A stretch of 5,853 nucleotides of DNA from an uncultured Clostridium sp. (GTDB taxonomy: Bacteria; Bacillota; Clostridia; Lachnospirales; Lachnospiraceae). How positions within the stretch are numbered: position 1 is the stretch's first letter; every line of letters begins with the position of its first letter. The DNA lies in NCBI GenBank assembly GCA_937902905.1, contig CALELW010000174.1:1-5853 (forward strand). Direction: 5' to 3'. Shown here piece by piece: positions 1-5,196 of the stretch. The notes under the pieces were generated by a model that was given only the letters and a program-made list of their open reading frames with translations, was not told the origin of the DNA and ran no database searches. The position numbers were made by a program, and so were the translations under genes.

Positions 1-2
1 TA

Positions 3-389
3 CTGCTGCCCGGATGCGGTTCGGGCTCCACGAATTCGGCATCTTCGGCCAATGACCCGGCAGAATCCGGCGACCAGACAATTAAGGGACGCCAGATGGT
101 GGCAAATGTGATATTAAATCGTATGAAATCCGAAAAATTTCCGAACTCTGTGCGTGAAATCGTTTTTGCCGGCCGTCAGTTCTCACCTGTGTCAAACGGC
201 AGCTACTACCGCGTAAAAGTATCGTCACAGACAAAAAAAGCGGTAGAAAAGGCGTTAAAGGAAAAAGATAATACAAACGGAGCATTGTATTTTATGTACC
301 GCGCCGGTTCCGATTCGTCCAATGTCAGCTGGTTTGACCGAGAGCTCACAAAATTATGTGAATACGGCTGTCACGAATTTTTTCGCTAA
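3..389 (+). CDS. SleB/CwlJ-family cell wall hydrolase, C-terminal part (cut by window edge)
   Basis: The frame is open from base 3 to the TAA at 387-389, giving 128 residues with no convincing start, so the gene probably begins upstream. Seen: AESGDQ (residues 20-25) fits the conserved catalytic-Glu region (E-A-G in most members), followed by MVANVILNRM, FPNSV, RQFSPVSNGSYY and, near the end, VSWFDREL and YGCHEFFR. These are hallmarks of the SleB-type hydrolase_2 family, which cleaves peptidoglycan in spore cortex or wall and normally acts outside the membrane. The first ~19 residues are Gly/Ser/Asn-rich with an LPGC that loosely resembles a lipobox. They do not look like the hydrophobic helix that usually precedes the catalytic Glu, and the underlying DNA is about 63% GC in the first 60 bases. 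The ATG at 96 would remove the catalytic Glu, so it is a poor start choice. Family assignment is firm; exact role (germination, division, turnover) is not visible. No clear terminator follows it. Confidence 0.8.
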   Translation: MLPGCGSGSTNSASSANDPAESGDQTIKGRQMVANVILNRMKSEKFPNSVREIVFAGRQFSPVSNGSYYRVKVSSQTKKAVEKALKEKDNTNGALYFMYRAGSDSSNVSWFDRELTKLCEYGCHEFFR

Positions 390-416
390 AACACGTAATT
401 TGCAGTCTTGTATAAA

Positions 417-445
417 TTGACATTTCATGGTATTCTATGTTTAGT
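417..445 (+). promoter_or_regulatory. Probable sigma-A promoter of thrC-hisA
   Basis: A perfect -35 TTGACA (417-422) is followed by a 17-base spacer and a -10-like TTTAGT (440-445, 4 of 6 consensus). This predicts a transcript start near 452 and a leader of about 37 bases. An alternative -10, TATAAA at 411-416, lacks a good -35. There is no room for a T-box or other long riboswitch leader between the preceding stop (389) and thrC. Confidence 0.55.
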
Positions 446-475
446 TTTGTTTTACCGAAATGAGTTTAGAGAAAA

Positions 476-483
476 GGACGGAG
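476..483 (+). promoter_or_regulatory. Ribosome binding site that sets the thrC start
   Basis: GGACGGAG ends 5 bases before the ATG at 489 and 14 before the in-frame ATG at 498. It therefore favours 489. The open frame extends back to a TTG at 408, but that would put the promoter inside the coding region and add 27 residues unlike any threonine synthase N-terminus. Confidence 0.7.
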
Positions 484-488
484 AGATT

Positions 489-1973
489 ATGAGTATCATG
501 TACAAGAGTACAAGAAGCAATAGTGACAAAGTGACAGCATCGCAGGCAATCTTAAAAGGGCTTGCAGACGACGGTGGATTATTTGTGCCGGATTCGATTC
601 CTGCACTTGAAGTACCGCTTGATAAACTTGCTGATATGACATATCAAGAGACTGCTTATGAAGTTATGAAGCTGTTTCTTTCAGATTTTACCGAAGAAGA
701 ATTAAAGCATTGTATTAATGGTGCCTATGATGATAAATTCGACACCAAAGAAATTGCTCCGCTTGTAAAAAAAGATGGCGCTTATTATTTGGAATTGTTC
801 CATGGAAAAACAATCGCCTTTAAAGATATGGCGCTTTCGATTCTGCCGTATTTGATGACAACGGCAGCAAAGAAAAACGGTGTAAAAAATGAAATCGTTA
901 TTTTGACAGCAACATCCGGTGATACAGGAAAAGCTGCATTGGCTGGTTTTGCTGATGTTCCGGGAACGAGCATTATTGTGTTCTATCCGAAAAACGGTGT
1001 CAGCCCGATTCAGGAGAAACAGATGCTGACACAAAAAGGAGAAAATACAAATGTAGTAGGAATCATTGGAAACTTTGATGATGCCCAGACTGGTGTAAAA
1101 CAGATGTTCCACTCAAAAGATTTAGCAGAGCGCATGAATGCGAAAGGATATCAGTTCTCCTCTGCCAATTCTATTAACATTGGACGTCTGGTACCACAGA
1201 TTGTTTACTACGTATATGCGTATGGTCAGCTTCTCAAACAGGGTGAAATTACCTGCGGTGAGAAGATGAATGTAGTTGTTCCAACCGGAAATTTCGGTAA
1301 TATTTTAGCAGCTTTCTATGCAAAAAATATGGGACTTCCGATTGAGACTTTGTACTGCGCATCGAATGAGAATAAAGTATTGTTTGATTTTTTCCAGTCA
1401 GGAACCTATGACAGAAAGAGAGAATTTATTTTGACTTCTTCTCCGTCGATGGATATTTTGATTTCAAGCAATTTAGAGCGTTTGATTTACCGTATTACCG
1501 GTGAGAATGCAGCACAGACAAAAGCATTTATGGATGCTCTTTCAAACAACGGTGAATATACGATTACAAAAGAAATGATGGAGAAATTATCCTGCTTTGT
1601 CGGCGGTTATGCTTCAGAAGCTGAAACCGCAGCAAACATTAAGAAAGTGTTTGATAAAGCCGGTTATATCATGGATACACATACATCCGTTGCTTCCTGT
1701 GTTTATTATGATAAGGCAAAGGATGCCGGTTTAAAGACAGTAATTGCTTCTACGGCAAGCCCATACAAGTTTACTCGCAGTGTTATGGATGCCATTGATA
1801 AAGAAAAATATGACAGCATGACCGATTTTGAACTGGTAGATGAGTTGAATGCTCTTTCCGGTGTGAAGATTCCGGAAGCAATTGAGGAAATCCGCACGGC
1901 ACCAATTCGTCATGATATTGTATGCGACAAGAGTGAGATGCAGATGACCGTAGAAAAGATTCTTGGATTGTAA
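489..1973 (+). CDS. thrC: Threonine synthase (long form)
   Basis: The 494-residue protein is a PLP-dependent cytosolic enzyme converting O-phospho-L-homoserine to L-threonine and phosphate, the last step of threonine synthesis. Seen: the N-terminal YKSTR...ASQAI...GLADDGGLFVP stretch (residues 5-34) typical of the family; the PLP lysine in AFKDMA (K112); the TSGDTGKA loop (142-149); and the phosphate-binding GNFGN (267-271). The length fits the long bacterial/fungal class (E. coli about 428, yeast about 514 residues). The start is ATG 489, chosen on Shine-Dalgarno spacing. The stop lies 15 bases before hisA with no terminator between them, so the two are very likely co-transcribed from the promoter at 417-445. 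No thrA or thrB lies in the window, so the rest of the threonine pathway must be elsewhere. The frame is intact with no missing key motif. Confidence 0.97.
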   Translation: MSIMYKSTRSNSDKVTASQAILKGLADDGGLFVPDSIPALEVPLDKLADMTYQETAYEVMKLFLSDFTEEELKHCINGAYDDKFDTKEIAPLVKKDGAYYLELFHGKTIAFKDMALSILPYLMTTAAKKNGVKNEIVILTATSGDTGKAALAGFADVPGTSIIVFYPKNGVSPIQEKQMLTQKGENTNVVGIIGNFDDAQTGVKQMFHSKDLAERMNAKGYQFSSANSINIGRLVPQIVYYVYAYGQLLKQGEITCGEKMNVVVPTGNFGNILAAFYAKNMGLPIETLYCASNENKVLFDFFQSGTYDRKREFILTSSPSMDILISSNLERLIYRITGENAAQTKAFMDALSNNGEYTITKEMMEKLSCFVGGYASEAETAANIKKVFDKAGYIMDTHTSVASCVYYDKAKDAGLKTVIASTASPYKFTRSVMDAIDKEKYDSMTDFELVDELNALSGVKIPEAIEEIRTAPIRHDIVCDKSEMQMTVEKILGL

Positions 1974-1988
1974 AGAGAGGATAAAAGA

Positions 1989-2762
1989 ATGGAATTTCGA
2001 CCATGTATCGATATTCATAATGGTAAGGTAAAGCAGATTGTTGGTGGAAGTTTAAAAGATGAAAAAGATTTTGCAAAAGAGAATTTTGTTTCGGAGATGC
2101 AGGCGGCAGATTATGCCGCCTTGTATCGTGAAAAGGGACTTCGCGGCGGACATATTATTTTGTTAAACGCGGCAGACAGTCCTTATTATGAAGCAGACCT
2201 AATGCAAGCCAAGGGCGCACTTTCTGCGTGGCAGGGGGCTCTTCAGGTAGGTGGTGGAATCCATGCGGATAATGCCGCTTCTTTTTTGGATTTTGGCGCA
2301 AGCCATGTCATTGTAACTTCGTATGTTTTTGTGGGCGGTGAGATTCGTTTTGACCGTCTGGAGCAATTAGTGAAGGCAGTGGGAAAAGAGCATGTGGTTT
2401 TGGATTTGAGCTGCCGAAAAAGAGCAGGTTCTTATTATATTGTAACCGACCGGTGGCAGAAATTTACAAATCAATGTCTGGATGAAGCACTGATGGAAAA
2501 ACTTCATTCGTACTGTGATGAGTTTTTAGTGCATGCCGTGAATGTTGAGGGAACCGGCACGGGTGTAGATGAGGATTTGTTAAAAATTCTTGCTAAGGAA
2601 AGTGAAATTCCGATTACATATGCCGGCGGCATTGGCAGTTATGAGGATATTGAAAAAATTCAAAAAACAGGAAAAAACAGAGTCAATTATACGATTGGAA
2701 GTGCCCTCGATTTGTTTGGGGGTTCGCTCAAATTCGACACAATTGTTACAAAATTTAATTAA
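1989..2762 (+). CDS. hisA: Phosphoribosylformimino-AICAR-P (ProFAR) isomerase, eukaryotic type
   Basis: The 257-residue TIM-barrel enzyme catalyses the fourth step of histidine synthesis, the Amadori isomerisation of ProFAR to PRFAR. Seen: FRPCIDIHNGKVKQIVGG (3-20) with the catalytic Asp at residue 8; LQVGGGI (85-91); SHVIVTSYVF; LDLSCRK with the likely second acid D139; IVTDRWQKF; DEFLVHAVNVEG; YAGGIGS (211-217) and GSALDLFGG (237-245), the last three including phosphate-binding loops. From memory these blocks match yeast HIS6 and plant HisA far better than B. subtilis or E. coli HisA, which lack the KQIVGG, SCRK and TDRWQKF signatures. The length is also close to yeast HIS6 (261). An SD (AGAGG, 1976-1980) sits 8 bases before the ATG. 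It is second in an operon with thrC, and no other his gene is visible. The reaction assignment is confident; the evolutionary origin is inference. Confidence 0.95.
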   Translation: MEFRPCIDIHNGKVKQIVGGSLKDEKDFAKENFVSEMQAADYAALYREKGLRGGHIILLNAADSPYYEADLMQAKGALSAWQGALQVGGGIHADNAASFLDFGASHVIVTSYVFVGGEIRFDRLEQLVKAVGKEHVVLDLSCRKRAGSYYIVTDRWQKFTNQCLDEALMEKLHSYCDEFLVHAVNVEGTGTGVDEDLLKILAKESEIPITYAGGIGSYEDIEKIQKTGKNRVNYTIGSALDLFGGSLKFDTIVTKFN

Positions 2763-2794
2763 ACAAATTATAAAAGTTTTCGTAAAAACAAACC

Positions 2795-2833
2795 AAAAAC
2801 CGTTGATTCCAGCATTTGGAAGGCGGTTTTTTT
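2795..2833 (+). terminator. Rho-independent terminator of thrC-hisA
   Basis: An A-rich 5' arm, AAAAACCG (2795-2802), pairs with CGGTTTTT (2824-2831). Two T-G wobbles extend it, and after a short asymmetric loop TTCCA (2806-2810 region) pairs with TGGAA around a small loop. The 3' arm runs into a 7-T tract (2827-2833). It lies 33 bases after the hisA stop and before the next promoter, so it separates the two units. Confidence 0.85.
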
Positions 2834-2843
2834 GTATTTGGGG

Positions 2844-2871
2844 TTGATTTTTTGTTGTAGTATGTTACAAT
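2844..2871 (+). promoter_or_regulatory. Promoter of the secreted hydrolase gene (extended -10)
   Basis: The -35 TTGATT (2844-2849, 4 of 6) has a 16-base spacer to the -10 TACAAT (2866-2871, 5 of 6). The -10 is preceded by TG at 2863-2864, giving an extended -10 (TGnTACAAT). The transcript start is predicted near 2878, with a leader of about 70 bases. The -10 lies within the first of three TGTTACA repeats. Confidence 0.6.
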
Positions 2872-2889
2872 TGTTACATAAATGTTACA
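2863..2889 (+). repeat. Three tandem TGTTACA units at the promoter
   Basis: TGTTACA occurs at 2863-2869, 2872-2878 and 2883-2889 (steps of 9 and 11 bases), all on the same strand. A fourth copy is at 2744-2750 at the end of hisA. The units cover the -10 and the predicted start of transcription, which is where a repressor site would be expected. Alternatively each is just an extended -10-like sequence. I do not recognise the motif as a known operator. Confidence 0.65.
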
Positions 2890-2921
2890 AAAACGATGCA
2901 AGTCGATAACAATTTTGTAAC
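2884..2921 (+). repeat. Inverted repeat in the hydrolase gene leader
   Basis: GTTACAAAA (2884-2892) is exactly complementary to TTTTGTAAC (2913-2921) across a 20-base spacer. In the RNA this would be a 9-bp, AU-rich stem close to the predicted 5' end and about 14 bases ahead of the Shine-Dalgarno site. It could be an RNA stabilising stem or a protein-binding site in DNA. It lacks the U tract of a terminator. Confidence 0.5.
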
Positions 2922-2934
2922 CAATAAAAATGTT

Positions 2935-2939
2935 AGGAG
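2935..2939 (+). promoter_or_regulatory. Ribosome binding site that sets the start at 2947
   Basis: AGGAG is 7 bases ahead of ATG 2947. The longer reading from ATG 2896 has no good site and would put 17 hydrophilic residues before the signal peptide, so 2947 is preferred. Confidence 0.8.
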
Positions 2940-2946
2940 TGTAAAC

Positions 2947-3435
2947 ATGTTTTTGAAAACTTTAGTAGTACGAATGATGGCGGTTTTTGCGTTGATGGGA
3001 ATTTTAATCGGGGCAACACCTTCACAGGCTGCTGAGAAAAAAAGTTATACAAGTAAAGAATTAAAAATGATGTCTGCGATTATTTTCTGCGAGGCAGGAA
3101 ACCAGAGCAAAGCAGGAAAGACAGCGGTAGGAATTGTTGTGATGAACCGTAAAAAATCCGGTGCTTTTCCAAACTCGATTCAGGGTGTTCTCAAACAGCG
3201 CGGACAGTTTACTCCGGTTCGTACCGGTAAATGGCAGAAGGAAATGAAAAAATACAGCCAGGGTAAATATAAATCCGGTGCCCGTGCCAAATGTGTGCAG
3301 GCGGCAAAAATTGCTTTAGAAGGCGAAAAATGTGTTACTTATAAAGGCAAAGAAATTAAGATGAGCAAGTATCACTTTTTCAGTCAGCGTCTGTCTCATG
3401 CAAAACTTCGCATCGGCGGACACGATTTCAAATAA
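2947..3435 (+). CDS. Small secreted SleB/CwlJ-family cell wall hydrolase
   Basis: The 162-residue protein is predicted to be exported and to act on peptidoglycan. Seen: a signal peptide with basic residues at K4 and R9, a hydrophobic core of about residues 10-23, and a likely cleavage site after SQA (28) or the next Ala. The hydrolase domain follows directly: ELKMMSAIIFCEAGNQS with the catalytic Glu at 49, VGIVVMNRKKSG (61-72), FPNSI (74-78), RGQFTPV (85-91), and the closing HFF...LRIGGHDFK block. It is little more than the bare catalytic domain, without a LysM or PG-binding repeat, so targeting must come from the domain itself or a partner. It is paralogous to the hydrolase at the left edge but clearly diverged, with an extra basic Lys/Gly-rich stretch (about 95-110). 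It is monocistronic, between its own promoter and a terminator 10 bases after the stop. Whether it acts in germination, division or wall turnover cannot be told from sequence. Confidence 0.9.
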   Translation: MFLKTLVVRMMAVFALMGILIGATPSQAAEKKSYTSKELKMMSAIIFCEAGNQSKAGKTAVGIVVMNRKKSGAFPNSIQGVLKQRGQFTPVRTGKWQKEMKKYSQGKYKSGARAKCVQAAKIALEGEKCVTYKGKEIKMSKYHFFSQRLSHAKLRIGGHDFK

Positions 3436-3439
3436 AATC

Positions 3440-3468
3440 TTGTCTAAAAAGCCTCTTTGTGTTATTAT
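3440..3468 (+). promoter_or_regulatory. Extended -10 promoter of glnS, nested in the terminator hairpin
   Basis: The -35 TTGTCT (3440-3445, 4 of 6) has a 17-base spacer to the -10 TATTAT (3463-3468, 5 of 6), with TG at 3460-3461 making an extended -10. Initiation is predicted near 3475, giving a leader of only about 25 bases that starts inside the loop of the overlapping hairpin. There is no space for a T-box leader, which often controls aminoacyl-tRNA synthetase genes in Firmicutes. Confidence 0.7.
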
Positions 3469-3499
3469 TTAGAGAGATACGCAAAGGAGGCTTTTTTTT
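3446..3499 (+). terminator. Rho-independent terminator whose 3' arm is the glnS ribosome binding site
   Basis: AAAAAGCCTC (3446-3455) pairs with the GAGGCTTTTT stretch ending near 3496. After one bulged G, TTTGTGT (3456-3462) pairs with ATACGCAAA (3479-3485 portion, one G-U pair). That makes about 17 pairs around a 16-base loop (3463-3478), with an 8-T tract at 3492-3499. It starts 10 bases after the hydrolase stop codon and ends exactly at the glnS ATG. Read-through RNA would either terminate or hide the glnS Shine-Dalgarno site in the stem. Confidence 0.85.
3483..3490 (+). promoter_or_regulatory. Strong glnS ribosome binding site inside the hairpin
   Basis: AAAGGAGG is a near-perfect match to the anti-SD. 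It is 9 bases from ATG 3500, and the spacer is C plus the terminator's eight Ts. It is free in RNA starting near 3475 but base-paired in RNA that comes from upstream. Confidence 0.85.
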
Positions 3500-5170
3500 A
3501 TGCCAGAAATGAATGAAGAAGTGATTTCAAGAAATTTTATTGAAAATGAAATAGATAAGGATTTGCAGGAGGGCGTGTATGATAAAGTGGTAACACGTTT
3601 TCCCCCGGAGCCAAATGGTTATCTGCATATTGGACATGCCAAATCGATTTTGTTAAATCAGGGATTGGCAAAGGAATATGGTGGAACCTTTAACCTTCGT
3701 TTTGACGATACGAACCCACAAAAAGAGAAAGAAGAATTTGTGGACTCCATCAGCAAAGATGTGGAGTGGATTTGCGGAGAAAAACCACCGGTATATTTCG
3801 CATCGAATTATTTTGATGATATGTATGAATGTGCATTGAAACTGATTCGCAAAGGAAAAGCATATGTCTGCGATTTGTCAGCAGATGAAATCAGAGAGTA
3901 CCGCGGTACGTTAAAAGAGCCCGGTAAAGACAGTCCTTACCGAAACCGTTCGGTAGAAGAAAACCTTACTTTGTTTGAGGGAATGAAAAATGGTGAGTTT
4001 GAAGACGGCTCCCGTGTGCTTCGTGCAAAGATTGATATGTCTTCGCCGAATATTAACATGAGAGACCCGGTAATTTACCGTGTAGCACATTTACACCATC
4101 ATAATACAGGGGATAAGTGGTGCATTTATCCGATGTACGATTTTGCTCATCCGATTGAGGATGCGATTGAGGGAGTTACCCATTCGATTTGTACACTGGA
4201 ATTTGAGGATCATCGTCCGCTCTATGACTGGGTTGTAAAAGAATGTGAGTTTGAAGTGCCGCCACGCCAGATTGAATTTGCAAAAATGTATCTGACCAAT
4301 GTGGTAACCGGTAAGCGTTATATCAAAAAACTGGTAGAAGATGGCATTGTAGACGGCTGGGATGACCCAAGACTGGTTACGATTACTGCTCTTAGAAGAA
4401 GAGGATATACGGCTTCTTCGATTCGCAAGTTTATGGAACTTTGTGGTGTTTCCAAATCGAACAGTTCTGTGGATTCTGCGATGTTAGAGTACTGCATCCG
4501 AGAGGATTTGAAAATGTCACAGCCACGAATGATGGCAGTGTTAGACCCGGTTAAGCTTGTGATTGATAATTACGAAGAAGGAAAGATTGAATATTTGGAT
4601 GTTCCGAATAATCAGGAAAATCCGGAACTTGGTACACGTAAGGTGCCATTTGGAAGAGAGTTATATATTGAGAGAGAGGATTTCAAAATTGATCCTCCAC
4701 GCAAGTATTTCCGTCTGTTCCCGGGTAATGAAGTACGTCTGATGAGTGCTTATTTTGTGACTTGTACAGGGTACGAAACCGATGAAGATGGAAATGTAAC
4801 GGTTGTTCATGCAACGTATGACCCGGAGACTAAATCCGGTTCCGGTTTTACCGGCCGCAAAGTGAAAGGAACGATTCACTGGGTAGCTGCGGATACAGCG
4901 GCAAAAGCGGAAGTACGTTTATATGAAAATATTGTTGACGAAGAAAAAGGGGTTTACAATGAAGATGGTTCCATAAATGTAAATCCAAATTCTTTGACTG
5001 TTTTGAAAGAGTGCTACATGGAACCGGCACTGAAAGAGGCAAAACCAGGGGATAAGTTCCAGTTTATGAGAACTGGTTTCTTCTGTGTAGATACAAAGGA
5101 TACGACGGCAGAGCATATGGTGTTTAATCGAATTGTATCGTTGAAGAGCTCTTATCGTCCCAATAAATAA
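3500..5170 (+). CDS. glnS: Glutaminyl-tRNA synthetase
   Basis: The 556-residue class I synthetase (E. coli GlnRS has 554) charges tRNA-Gln with glutamine in the cytosol using ATP. Seen: RFPPEPNGYLHIGHAKS with the HIGH signature at 43-46; NLRFDDTNP, the conserved acid loop near the amino acid and acceptor end; MYDFAHPIEDAIEGVTHS, a GlnRS/GluRS catalytic block; WDDPRL and ALRRRGYT; IREDLK; and a full C-terminal beta-barrel anticodon domain with GRELYIEREDF, KYFRLFPGNEVRL and GFTGRKVKGTIHWV. The second class I signature, MSKR in E. coli GlnRS, reads TGKR (270-273), keeping the K-R pair. GlnRS rather than GluRS is supported by the WDDPR region and the barrel domain. Many Firmicutes lack GlnRS and make Gln-tRNA through GatCAB, so this gene marks a lineage that acquired it. 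It is driven by the promoter nested in the hairpin upstream, and the next gene starts 26 bases later with no terminator between. Confidence 0.97.
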   Translation: MPEMNEEVISRNFIENEIDKDLQEGVYDKVVTRFPPEPNGYLHIGHAKSILLNQGLAKEYGGTFNLRFDDTNPQKEKEEFVDSISKDVEWICGEKPPVYFASNYFDDMYECALKLIRKGKAYVCDLSADEIREYRGTLKEPGKDSPYRNRSVEENLTLFEGMKNGEFEDGSRVLRAKIDMSSPNINMRDPVIYRVAHLHHHNTGDKWCIYPMYDFAHPIEDAIEGVTHSICTLEFEDHRPLYDWVVKECEFEVPPRQIEFAKMYLTNVVTGKRYIKKLVEDGIVDGWDDPRLVTITALRRRGYTASSIRKFMELCGVSKSNSSVDSAMLEYCIREDLKMSQPRMMAVLDPVKLVIDNYEEGKIEYLDVPNNQENPELGTRKVPFGRELYIEREDFKIDPPRKYFRLFPGNEVRLMSAYFVTCTGYETDEDGNVTVVHATYDPETKSGSGFTGRKVKGTIHWVAADTAAKAEVRLYENIVDEEKGVYNEDGSINVNPNSLTVLKECYMEPALKEAKPGDKFQFMRTGFFCVDTKDTTAEHMVFNRIVSLKSSYRPNK

Positions 5171-5196
5171 AATATAGATGGAAACGGGGGATGACG

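Larger units (their letters stand above)
2739..2878 (+). repeat. 12-bp direct repeat spanning the hisA end and the next promoter
   Basis: ACAATTGTTACA occurs identically at 2739-2750, inside the last codons of hisA, and at 2867-2878, overlapping the -10 of the next gene. The copies are 128 bases apart. Each contains the palindrome ACAATTGT. In an AT-rich region this may be chance, but the second copy is part of a cluster of TGTTACA units. Confidence 0.6.

Noticed and set aside
1..60. Minus-strand coding reading of the GC-rich left edge
   Set aside because: A Glu/Pro-rich frame can be read on the minus strand, but it is too short to judge and has no recognisable family.
408..488. Upstream extension of thrC from a TTG at 408
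   Set aside because: It would read through the predicted promoter and RBS, and the added 27 residues do not resemble the family N-terminus. ATG 489 has a well-placed SD.
702..1112. Open frame antisense to thrC (136 codons)
   Set aside because: The Cys/Phe-rich translation, without recognisable motifs, is what a shadow of the sense codons looks like. No RBS or promoter supports it. The same applies to the other antisense frames in thrC, hisA and glnS.
2590..2847. Open frame overlapping the end of hisA on the same strand
   Set aside because: It runs through the terminator hairpin in a shifted frame and gives a low-information basic peptide with no support as a gene.
2896..2946. Earlier ATG start (2896) for the secreted hydrolase
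   Set aside because: There is no good SD, it overlaps the leader inverted repeat, and it puts a hydrophilic tail before a clear signal peptide.
3436..3499. T-box or riboswitch ahead of glnS
   Set aside because: The region is only 64 bases, with a promoter and hairpin filling it. There is no specifier-loop architecture or antiterminator consensus (T-box).
5191..5196. ATG 5191 as the start of the DUF2225 gene
   Set aside because: The G-rich SD directly abuts it with no spacing, whereas ATG 5197 is correctly spaced. It would only add two residues.
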